Positions 26,074 to 33,390 of a stretch of DNA of 64,000 bases are shown one piece after another (positions within the stretch are counted from its first letter, which is position 1; each line of letters opens with the position of its first letter). The notes beneath the pieces were generated by a model. That model was not told the origin of the DNA, did no database searches, and saw only the letters and a list, made by a program, of their open reading frames with translations. Source of the stretch: Bacillota bacterium. Its GTDB lineage: Bacteria; Bacillota; Clostridia; Lachnospirales; Lachnospiraceae. The stretch covers positions 35,758 through 99,757 of the forward strand of contig JAEZZQ010000036.1 of the NCBI GenBank assembly GCA_023442465.1. Direction: 5' to 3'. The translations under genes were made by a program, and so were the position numbers.

Positions 26074-26146
26074 CGGGGTGTGGCTCAGGTGGTAGAGCGC
26101 TACTTTAGGGAAGTAGAGGCCGCAAGTTCAAGTCTTGTCACTCCGA
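26074..26146 (+). tRNA. tRNA-Pro (anticodon AGG)
   Basis: A full cloverleaf can be drawn: acceptor CGGGGTG with CACTCCG (one G-T pair), D stem GCTC/GAGC, anticodon stem CTACT/AGTAG with loop TTAGGGA (anticodon AGG, codon CCU), and T stem GCAAG/CTTGT with loop TTCAAGT. C1-G72 and discriminator A73 agree with bacterial tRNA-Pro identity. CCA is not encoded. It has its own promoter and terminator. Confidence 0.93.
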
Positions 26147-26149
26147 TGC

Positions 26150-26178
26150 AAAAGCCTAGATTTTCTAGGCTTTTATTA
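26150..26178 (+). terminator. Terminator of tRNA-Pro
   Basis: AAAAGCCTAGA (26150-26160) pairs with TCTAGGCTTTT (26164-26174), symmetric enough to serve also the minus-strand cupin gene. Confidence 0.85.
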
Positions 26179-26207
26179 TTTTGTTTTATATTTTCTATTG
26201 CCAGTTC

Positions 26208-26645
26208 TTAATTTTCATAGTGTTCGAACCACTTTTCCTTCGTTTCATAAGCTGCGTTAAAGGAAAAGAAGGCCGGAGCATAAACAGTAAACATTTTTAG
26301 ATCGATCTGGCCGATGTTAATCACGTTATGCCATGTTCTGGCAGGGACTATTATGGCGTATCCTTCATATGCCTGTACCTGCATGGAAAGGCATTCTTGA
26401 CAATTACCCATAACTGCAAAGGCATTACCCCGTACGATATAAAATATCTGATCTGAGTTTTGATGCATATCTATCCCGGTGTCAGAGCCCACAGGTACTG
26501 ACATAAGTGCTATTTGCATATTTTTACTGGTCCACCTGGTAAAAAAAAAGAGGTCATTAGCCGTTGTATCCCGTTCCAAATCTGTAACATAGGAAGCAGT
26601 ATTCTGTGTTATGACGTCGGATTTTTGTCCTGTATAAATATCCAT
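26208..26645 (-). CDS. Cupin-domain protein
   Basis: The 145-residue protein has one double-stranded beta-helix of the cupin type. Motif 1 is TGIDMHQNSDQIFYIVRGNAF and motif 2 is GYAIIVPARTWHNVINIG; the His, Gln/Glu and final His are candidate metal ligands. Small cupins of this kind act as isomerases, dioxygenases or ligand sensors; substrate unknown. AAGGAG precedes the ATG on the minus strand. It is the only sizeable minus-strand gene in this half and converges with tRNA-Pro. Confidence 0.85.
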   Translation of the reverse strand: MDIYTGQKSDVITQNTASYVTDLERDTTANDLFFFTRWTSKNMQIALMSVPVGSDTGIDMHQNSDQIFYIVRGNAFAVMGNCQECLSMQVQAYEGYAIIVPARTWHNVINIGQIDLKMFTVYAPAFFSFNAAYETKEKWFEHYEN

Positions 26646-26938
26646 GTTATTACTCCTTGATATTTTCTATAGTATATATTATATGTATTTGTTGTATTTA
26701 GTGTTGCTATCTTTGAAACAGTGTTATGAAAGGGATCCCGGCTCCAAGAGAAATGATTCAACCACAATTAGTTGTATTCCATTGGGGAAATTGTATAAAT
26801 ATTATTGTTGTAGAAAACTAAAAATTGGTTAAAAAAGTTAACAAAATTGCATTGCATAGTTATTCGAAAAAGTATATGATATATAACGGAATAAATTGAG
26901 TTTCTATATGAGATATTTAGTAGAAGGGAAGAAGAAAT
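26646..26938. other. Gap with a promoter; no supported gene
   Basis: A 62-codon frame (26644-26832) overlaps the cupin start and has no ribosome site or recognisable pattern, so it is not called. A good promoter reads right at 26852-26880: TTGCAT, 17 bp, TATGAT, serving the DUF975 gene. Confidence 0.6.
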
Positions 26939-27643
26939 ATGTGGGTAAGAAGTGAATTGAAGGGTAGAGCAAAATGGGTTTTAAAACAGTGTTATTGGAA
27001 AGCGGTGTTGGTCAGCCTTATATTGGCAGTAATAACGGGGGAGCTATTCAGTAACTCGGGGAGTAACAGAGAGATAAGCAAAACGATAAGTGAAAATGGG
27101 GGAATGCCATATTTGGCTTTCATTATTACTACGATTGTGGCGATTCTCTTGGTCTTATTTGTGATTGGAATTGTGATAGATATATTTCTTTTCGGTCCTT
27201 TGGAGGTAAATATAAGACGATTCTTCATTATTAGCAGGGTGGAGCCGGCGGAGTTAAATGAACTCGGTTTTAGTTTCAAAAATTCTTATATGAATGTAGT
27301 AAAAACGCAGTTTTTGCGGGGATTGTTTAATTTCTTATGGTATCTTCTTTTGATAGTGCCGGGAATTATCAAGTTTTATGAGTATCGTATGATTCCTTAT
27401 ATCTTGGCGGAGAATCCGGAAATGGACAGCCAAGAAGTATTCAGACTCAGCCGGGATATGATGAACGGTGAGAAATGGAATACTTTTGTGCTGGATTTGT
27501 CTTTTATCGGATGGAGGCTTCTGGGTGCGTTGACCTGCGGCTTGCTTCTGGTATTTTACGTATGCCCGTATCAGAACCTGACTAATGTGGAATTATACGA
27601 CGTGTTAAAGAACAAACTTTTCGGTTCTGCCAATGCGGAATAG
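26939..27643 (+). CDS. DUF975 family membrane protein
   Basis: This 234-residue integral membrane protein matches the DUF975 pattern: RSELKGRAKWVLKQCYWKAVLVSLI at the start, then FGPLEVNIRRFF, then LIVPGIIKFYEYRMIPYILAENPEMDSQE, and FVLDLSFIGWRLLGALTCGLL near the C terminus (key residues given). About five membrane helices. The family is common in Firmicutes and unstudied. It has its own promoter at 26852-26880. Confidence 0.9.
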   Translation: MWVRSELKGRAKWVLKQCYWKAVLVSLILAVITGELFSNSGSNREISKTISENGGMPYLAFIITTIVAILLVLFVIGIVIDIFLFGPLEVNIRRFFIISRVEPAELNELGFSFKNSYMNVVKTQFLRGLFNFLWYLLLIVPGIIKFYEYRMIPYILAENPEMDSQEVFRLSRDMMNGEKWNTFVLDLSFIGWRLLGALTCGLLLVFYVCPYQNLTNVELYDVLKNKLFGSANAE

Positions 27644-27644
27644 G

Positions 27645-27825
27645 AGATAGGCCGGGTAGGAAATAGACATGATGGGAGATAGGCCGGATAAGAAATAGAC
27701 GTGATGGGAAACAGACCGGATAGAAATGGACGTGATGGGAAACAGACCGTATAAGAAATAGCCGGGATGAGAGATAGACAGAATAGAACATAGACAGAAT
27801 GGGAGATAGACCGAACATAGATGAT
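27645..27825 (+). repeat. Degenerate tandem array, 32-bp period, before the chemoreceptor gene
   Basis: The motif GATGGGA recurs at 27671, 27703, 27734, 27766 (GATGAGA) and 27798 (AATGGGA), that is every 31-32 bp. The unit contains AGAAATAGAC and AGACCGGAT. About five to six copies. No spacers and no ribosome sites. Confidence 0.8.
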
Positions 27826-27883
27826 TTAGGAAGTTAGATAAAATTAAATTTGGTATATACGTAAGATAAACGGAGGAAGAAAA

Positions 27884-29587
27884 ATGAAACTCAGAACGCA
27901 AATTCTATTGTTGGTCAGCATACCGCTTTTAGCATTAGGAGCGATTACCTATGTGATAGGAGCTCAGAGGATAACGGCTATTATGACGGATACAATAGAA
28001 AAAGGACTCATTTCGACAACAATAGCAGTAAGGGATACCATCAGCTCAGGAAGGGAAGGAGACTTTCGTCTGGATGAAAATGGTGATATGTGGAAAGGCG
28101 ACGGCTTGAATATATCCCAGAGCACAGAAGTCGTGGATGATATCAAGGAAGAAACTGGAATGGAAGTGACAATTTTCTTCGGAGATACGAGATATATGAC
28201 CTCTGTGAAGGATGACAAGGGAGAGCGCGTCATAGGAACCAAGGCATCGGATAAGGTGATTGAGACTGTATTGCAGGGAGGAAATGCTTATTTTGCCCAG
28301 AGGGTAGATGTGGCAGGTGAAGAATTTTTTGCGTATTATCTTCCTATATACAACGACGATTCCAATACTCCGGTGGGAATGGTGTTCACCGGTATCAGTC
28401 AGGAAAAAGCAGAGGCCTCCATCAATAATATCCTCTATAGCTTATTGGCCATCATACTGATTTCGGTCGTTCTTTTTGTTGCCGTCGCATGGTTAATTTC
28501 CAATGGAATTATAAAAGGTGTGAAAGCCGGAGTCGGAGCCATTGAAGAGGTGGCAAACGGAAACCTGACCGTGAACATCGATACGAAGGCGATGAGGCGT
28601 AAGGACGAGGTAGGAGAAATGCTTACCGCGATGGCGAAGCTGAGGGAAGAGCTGGTGCGCTTGATCGGACAGATAGCCGATAAAAGCGGGCAGGTACATC
28701 GGGAGGCCGAGTTGTTGAGCAAGAAGGCAGGAAGCGCGTCGGAGATGATGGCACAGGTGGAGAAGGCTACTTCCGATATCGCGGCAGGTGCCGGTTCTCA
28801 AGCTGAGGAAACGCAGGAAGCTACGGAAAACATAGTGCTGATGGGCAGTATGGTGGAGGAAACGAACAGAGAGGTGAGCAGCCTCGCGGATAATTCCTCT
28901 CAGATAAAGGAGTCGGGAGACGCGGCTACGGATACGCTTCAGGAGCTTAATGACATTAACCACAAGGTTACGGAAGCTATTGGCATTATATATCAACAGA
29001 CGAATACGACTAACGAATCGGCAATGAAGATTAAGGAAGCTACCAGCTTGATCACCTCCATTGCGGAAGAGACCAATCTACTATCCTTGAATGCGACGAT
29101 AGAAGCGGCGAGAGCCGGGGAACAAGGCAGAGGCTTTGCGGTGGTCGCAGCTCAGATCCAGAAACTCGCCGAGCAGTCTGATGAGTCGGCAAGGCAGATT
29201 GAAACCATTATCAGCGATTTGATTCACGATTCTCAGGAAGCCGTGACGACGATGAACGAGATTCAGGAGATCATGAAGGAACAGAATATAAAGGTAACCC
29301 GTACAGACGATAACTTCGACGAAGTAAAGGCGGGTATCAGCCAGTCGATGCTTAGCATCAAAGCGATTGCCGACCAGACGAAGAAACTGGATGAAGCGAG
29401 AGTGAAGGTAATAGACGGCGTGCAGAACCTGACTGCCATAGCGCAGGAAAATGCAGCATCTACGGAGGAGACCTCGGCTTCTGTTATGGAGGTGGGTTCA
29501 ATCGTAGAGAACATCGCTGCCAGTGCAGGCGGGCTGGAAAAGATTGCAGATGAATTAAAGGAAAGCATCGGGATATTCAGGTTGTAA
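27884..29587 (+). CDS. Methyl-accepting chemotaxis protein
   Basis: This 567-residue transmembrane chemoreceptor has a membrane helix at about 7-28, an extracellular Cache-type sensor (about 30-185), a second helix (about 187-208), a HAMP domain (about 208-262) and a long cytoplasmic signalling coiled coil. The conserved tip reads EETNLLSLNATIEAARAGEQ (near residue 390) followed by GRGFAVVA. It would control a CheA kinase and thus motility or another output; no che genes are in the window, and the ligand is unknown. GGAGGAAG precedes the ATG. Confidence 0.95.
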   Translation: MKLRTQILLLVSIPLLALGAITYVIGAQRITAIMTDTIEKGLISTTIAVRDTISSGREGDFRLDENGDMWKGDGLNISQSTEVVDDIKEETGMEVTIFFGDTRYMTSVKDDKGERVIGTKASDKVIETVLQGGNAYFAQRVDVAGEEFFAYYLPIYNDDSNTPVGMVFTGISQEKAEASINNILYSLLAIILISVVLFVAVAWLISNGIIKGVKAGVGAIEEVANGNLTVNIDTKAMRRKDEVGEMLTAMAKLREELVRLIGQIADKSGQVHREAELLSKKAGSASEMMAQVEKATSDIAAGAGSQAEETQEATENIVLMGSMVEETNREVSSLADNSSQIKESGDAATDTLQELNDINHKVTEAIGIIYQQTNTTNESAMKIKEATSLITSIAEETNLLSLNATIEAARAGEQGRGFAVVAAQIQKLAEQSDESARQIETIISDLIHDSQEAVTTMNEIQEIMKEQNIKVTRTDDNFDEVKAGISQSMLSIKAIADQTKKLDEARVKVIDGVQNLTAIAQENAASTEETSASVMEVGSIVENIAASAGGLEKIADELKESIGIFRL

Positions 29588-29688
29588 GAGAAATTAAATA
29601 ACAACTCGGACGTGATTAACGGACCGTGTGATATATGCAGACACTCATTTTAGGGAAGGGAACCTCAAATGGGTGTTTTGCATGTGTG

Positions 29689-29970
29689 GGATATGTATTT
29701 ATGTATATGGGGATTGGTGTATGCAGGAGTTTGCGAATATGGGAATTGGCATATGCAGGAGTTTGCGAATATGGGAATTGGCGTATGCGGGTATTTGTGT
29801 ATATGGGAATTGGTGTATGCAGGAGTTTGTGTATATGGGGATTGGTGCATGTGGGTATTTGTGTATATGGGAATTGGCGTATGCAGGAGTTTGCGAATAT
29901 GGGAATTGGCGTATGCGGGTATTTGTGTATATGGGAATTGTGTATGCGGGAGTTTGCAAATATAAAAATT
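29689..29970 (+). repeat. Tandem array, 32-bp period, after the chemoreceptor gene
   Basis: ATGCAGG/ATGCGGG recurs at 29721, 29753, 29785, 29817, 29849 (ATGTGGG), 29881, 29913 and 29944, almost exactly every 32 bp. The unit reads like GAATATGGGAATTGGC followed by a half with TATGCAGGAGTTTGC. Because it lacks stop codons and 32 is not a multiple of three, it creates open frames in several phases on both strands, all judged non-coding. Confidence 0.9.
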
Positions 29971-30165
29971 TGTGTATATAGAAATTTATGTATATAAGAA
30001 TTCGTGTATGCCGGTACCTGTATATATGAAAGGTTGTGCATAAAGTAATAGAGTATGAAGAGATTTACATATATGTATTTATTTCTGTTTATGAAACTGG
30101 AAACAAATACTTTTAGGTGTAAATATAGGTTGTAAAGTACAGAACGTTATATGATTAGGAGTGAG

Positions 30166-30194
30166 TTGTTTTTTATTGGTCGCTCGGTTATAAT
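30166..30194 (+). promoter_or_regulatory. Promoter of the 30221 gene
   Basis: -35 TTGTTT (30166-30171), 17-bp spacer, consensus -10 TATAAT (30189-30194). The start would fall near 30201. Confidence 0.7.
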
Positions 30195-30220
30195 TTATTA
30201 TGTAAAAGTTCGTGCAGCAG

Positions 30221-30523
30221 ATGCGGAAAGTGGTGATTAAGGTGATTGACAAGGAGAAATTTCATGTTTTGAATTATGTGAAAAGAGAGGAATACCTAGG
30301 GAGCATGGAAGGAATGCGCTTTATGCTGAAAAAGAAGGACGTGGGAGAAGAAACGAAATTAGAGATTGTTGTCTGGCCGGAGCCTCTGGGATATGCCAAA
30401 ACGCCCGAAAGCAAGAAGCAGCATATCGAGTTTGAGTTCAGCCAAGCAGGCTTGGAGGAAGCGATAGACTGGATGAACGAACAATATGAGCAGCAGAAAG
30501 AATTGTGGAATGTTATAAAGTGA
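30221..30523 (+). CDS. Small uncharacterised protein
   Basis: About 100 residues, charged, with a beta-alpha character: MRFMLKKKDVGEETKLEIVVWPEPLGYAKTPE (key part KLEIVVWPEPLGYAKTP) and a C-terminal helix EAIDWMNEQYEQQKELW. No signal or membrane segment. The start is unclear: ATG 30221 is near the promoter but lacks a ribosome site; GTG 30242 is an alternative. It precedes an alpha/beta hydrolase by 60 bp. I do not recognise the family. Confidence 0.6.
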   Translation: MRKVVIKVIDKEKFHVLNYVKREEYLGSMEGMRFMLKKKDVGEETKLEIVVWPEPLGYAKTPESKKQHIEFEFSQAGLEEAIDWMNEQYEQQKELWNVIK

Positions 30524-30582
30524 AGCTTTTTATAGATAAGGCCGGGTAATAACTTGGACAGGCTTTTGCAGAAAGGGTGAGT

Positions 30583-31644
30583 ATGGAATTGGGAAAAGGA
30601 AAAGAAAATGGGTGTTGGACAAAGGGAGTACGTTCTCTTTGCATAGCGTCGGCATTTTTCATATTGCCGGTCTATGTGGTAGCCCGGTTATTGTTTAAGA
30701 TAGCCGTTGTACGAGATAATGAAATCACATTTTTTAAACATCCGGCGGTAAGGTTTTTTGTGGACGGCATCGGCGGTAAAATAGATGCCATCAAAAATAA
30801 TAGGACTGAGGAGCAGCCGGATTCCGGCATGGGATTCGAATGCTTTCGACAGGAAATGGAAGCCGGGAAGGCATGGTTCCTTTCGCAAAAGAAGGAGAGG
30901 ATTACGATAACGAGCTTTGATGGTCTAAAGTTGGTCGCATATTATCTGCCGGCAGAGGGAGATTCCGATAAGGTGATGATTCTGATGCATGGATATCGCA
31001 ATAATGGATTAGGAGATTTCAGTGGTTTGGTGGAATTCTATCACAGTATGGGCTATCATCTTCTTGTGCCTCATCAAAGAAGTCATGGGGAAAGTGAAGG
31101 TACTTATATTTGCTACGGCGTGAAGGAGCGGTATGATCTGAAGCAATGGGCGGAATATGTGGTTAGCCGTTTCGAAGGAAAATGCAGCATCTTTTTCTCC
31201 GGTATTTCCATGGGCGGTGCTACGGTGCTCATGGCAACAGCCCTGGAGCTGCCGTCTCAGGTGAAAGCGATCATAGCAGACTGTGCGTTTACTTCGCCGT
31301 GGGATACTTTTTCTCATGTGATGAAAATGGATTATCATCTACCGAAATTTCCTTTTCTATATGCAGCTGATTATGTATGCAGAAAGAGGGCGGGGTTTCG
31401 TTTTAAAGAGTGCAGCACAATTTCGTGTATGAAGAAAAATAAGATTCCGGTATTGTTCATCCACGGCGGAAGAGACACCTTCGTGCCCACCGAGATGAGC
31501 TATAAAAATCACGAGGCCTGCGCTGCCCCCAAGGAAATATTAATTGTGGATCAGGCGGCTCACGGAACCAGCAACCTGGTGGAGCCGGAGGCTTACCGGA
31601 GTACGGTAATAGAATTTATGGAGAAATGGACAAATGGAAATTAA
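30583..31644 (+). CDS. Membrane-anchored alpha/beta hydrolase
   Basis: The protein of about 353 residues has an N-terminal membrane helix (about residues 14-40), then an alpha/beta-hydrolase domain. The oxyanion segment is MILMHGYRNNG, the nucleophile elbow FFSGISMGGATVLM, the acid probably Asp in FIHGGRDTFVP, and the catalytic histidine in DQAAHGTSN. Relatives include BAAT/acyl-CoA thioesterase-like and YqkD-type surface hydrolases. GAAAGGG precedes ATG 30583, preferred over GTG 30577. The next gene overlaps its end by 11 bp, so they are translated together. Confidence 0.9.
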   Translation: MELGKGKENGCWTKGVRSLCIASAFFILPVYVVARLLFKIAVVRDNEITFFKHPAVRFFVDGIGGKIDAIKNNRTEEQPDSGMGFECFRQEMEAGKAWFLSQKKERITITSFDGLKLVAYYLPAEGDSDKVMILMHGYRNNGLGDFSGLVEFYHSMGYHLLVPHQRSHGESEGTYICYGVKERYDLKQWAEYVVSRFEGKCSIFFSGISMGGATVLMATALELPSQVKAIIADCAFTSPWDTFSHVMKMDYHLPKFPFLYAADYVCRKRAGFRFKECSTISCMKKNKIPVLFIHGGRDTFVPTEMSYKNHEACAAPKEILIVDQAAHGTSNLVEPEAYRSTVIEFMEKWTNGN

Positions 31645-32209
31645 GGAACTGATACACTTTATAGGTCTGCTGGAAAAGCTGAAATGCAATACGCGGCATT
31701 CGTGGACGACCAGCGGCAGAAAGGAAAGTGTGGCGGAGCACAGCTTTATGCTGGCTGTTATGGCATACCTGGTAAAGGATGCTTTTCCGGAAACGGATAT
31801 AAATAAGGTAATTGTTATGTGTCTTTTGCATGATTTCGGCGAGGCTGTGACCGGAGATATCCCTGCCTTTGAAAAGACCAAGGGGGATGAAGATACAGAG
31901 GAGGAAGCGATCGACGGTCTGCTTAGGGAGCTGCCGGATAAGCAGAGGGAGGAAATGAGAGCTTTGTTTCAGGAGATGAAGGAGATGAAGACTCCTGAGG
32001 CGAAGCTATGCAAGGGGCTGGATAAAATGGAGGCAGTGTTGCAGCATAATGAGGCAGATATTAGTACGTGGCTGCCTTTAGAATACGATTTACAGCTTAG
32101 TTATGGGGAGAAAGAGGTGGCATTTTCTTCTTACCTTGTGGCTTTGAAGGAGCAATTGAATGAGGATAGCAGGGAGAAAATTGCTAAGGAGAAGGGGTTA
32201 AGGGAATAG
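31634..32209 (+). CDS. HD-domain nucleotidase (YfbR/HDDC2-like)
   Basis: This 191-residue protein matches the 5'-deoxynucleotidase type: an early RHSWTTSGRKESVAEHSFMLAV with the first histidines, MCLLHDFGEAVTGDIPAFEK with the HD pair near residue 62, and a later GLDKMEAVLQH with the final Asp. Such enzymes remove phosphate from deoxynucleoside monophosphates. It overlaps the hydrolase gene upstream. Confidence 0.88.
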   Translation: MEIKELIHFIGLLEKLKCNTRHSWTTSGRKESVAEHSFMLAVMAYLVKDAFPETDINKVIVMCLLHDFGEAVTGDIPAFEKTKGDEDTEEEAIDGLLRELPDKQREEMRALFQEMKEMKTPEAKLCKGLDKMEAVLQHNEADISTWLPLEYDLQLSYGEKEVAFSSYLVALKEQLNEDSREKIAKEKGLRE

Positions 32210-32329
32210 GCAGTTGTAAAAGGCAGATTGGTGGGAGCTTTTAGGGATAGTGAGTTTTAGGAATATCTATGAATATTGTTAGGTAAGAGCTGTCAGGCAG
32301 GAAATATAGGGTAAAGAAAACTAAGCAAT

Positions 32330-32512
32330 AAATGTATGTATGGGGTGTTGGGTTAGGGAATTAGGAAAGGAATGCTAAGTAGGGAAGACTAAGTAAGAAA
32401 TGCGAAGCGAGAAAACTAGGTAAGGAATGTGAAGCGAGAAAAACTAGGTAAGGAATGCGAAGCGAGGAATACCAGGCAAGAAATATTAAGCAGGGAATGC
32501 GCAGGAGAATAG
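32330..32512 (+). repeat. Purine-rich degenerate tandem array, about 14-bp period
   Basis: Imperfect alternation of AATGCGAAGCGAGAAA-like and ACTAGGTAAGG-like blocks gives a 14-bp (27-29 bp paired) period over about 180 bp. The array runs into the ribosome site of the next gene. Nothing coding is seen in the 300-bp gap. Confidence 0.65.
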
Positions 32513-32515
32513 GAA

Positions 32516-33346
32516 ATGGATATTAAATGCATTGCGTTGGATTTGGACAGGACAACATTGGATGCGCGTGGAAAATTATCTGAGACGAATAGAGCGGCGT
32601 TGGAGCAGGCTATTGATAGGGGAATACATATTGTTGTGGCAAGCGGCCGTTCATTTTATACGCTGCCGGAGGAGATCAGGAGTTTTCCGGGAATTGAATA
32701 TGCGGTGACGGGGAACGGTGCGGCCATGTATCATGTTCCTTCGGGAAGATGCCTTCATAAATATTTGATGGAGCCAGAGGATGTGCTTGCTATTATGAAG
32801 GAGACAGAAAGGGATGCCGTATCATATGAAGCCTTTATAGATGGAACGGCATATGCGGGAAAGGAATATATTGAGAATCCGGAGGCCTTCGGTGCTTCTC
32901 CGCAAGCCGTGGAATATGTAAGAACGACGAGGCATTTGGAAGAGGATATCGTATCCTTTATAATGGAAAAGCAGGCAGAGTTGGACAGTATAGACATCAT
33001 TGTTAATGATGAAAATAAAAAAAGGGATATATGGGAACGAGTGGAGAGACGAACGAATAAAGTTTACATAACTTCTTCTATTCGCCAGCTCATTGAAATC
33101 TCTCACCAGAATGCGGGGAAGCATTCTGGCGTTGCTTATTTTATGGATTTGTTAGGATTACGGCGCGAGGAGGTTGCGGCCTTCGGCGATGGAGATAATG
33201 ATGTTGACATGCTTCTTCATGTGGGACATGCAATTGCTATGGAGAACGCTTCGAAGAGATGTAAAGAAGCGGCGGATTATGTAACGAAGCGTCATGATGA
33301 GGATGGCGTGGCGCATGGAATGAGAGAAATACTGCATGTAATTTGA
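32516..33346 (+). CDS. HAD-family phosphatase (Cof type)
   Basis: This 276-residue cytoplasmic phosphatase has motif I ALDLDRTTLDARG with nucleophile Asp10, motif II VVASGRS, a long C2-type cap (about residues 85-190), and motif IV AAFGDGDNDVDMLLHVGHAIAMENA near residue 222. Cof-type enzymes dephosphorylate sugar phosphates and similar metabolites. AGGAG precedes the ATG. The rlmD-like gene follows, and its upstream frame touches this stop. Confidence 0.93.
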   Translation: MDIKCIALDLDRTTLDARGKLSETNRAALEQAIDRGIHIVVASGRSFYTLPEEIRSFPGIEYAVTGNGAAMYHVPSGRCLHKYLMEPEDVLAIMKETERDAVSYEAFIDGTAYAGKEYIENPEAFGASPQAVEYVRTTRHLEEDIVSFIMEKQAELDSIDIIVNDENKKRDIWERVERRTNKVYITSSIRQLIEISHQNAGKHSGVAYFMDLLGLRREEVAAFGDGDNDVDMLLHVGHAIAMENASKRCKEAADYVTKRHDEDGVAHGMREILHVI

Positions 33347-33390
33347 TTGATGGAAGACAGAAATTAGGAAGAATAGGGAGACGAGGCGCT

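Noticed and set aside
26644..26832. 62-codon plus-strand frame overlapping the cupin start
   Set aside because: No ribosome site and no recognisable pattern; the promoter for the next gene lies just after it.
29689..29970. CRISPR array suggested by regular 32-bp spacing
   Set aside because: The units touch each other with no unique spacers, and no cas genes are present.
29628..30041. Several open frames of 60-141 codons on both strands
   Set aside because: They come from the stop-free 32-bp tandem array and run in all phases; none has a ribosome site.
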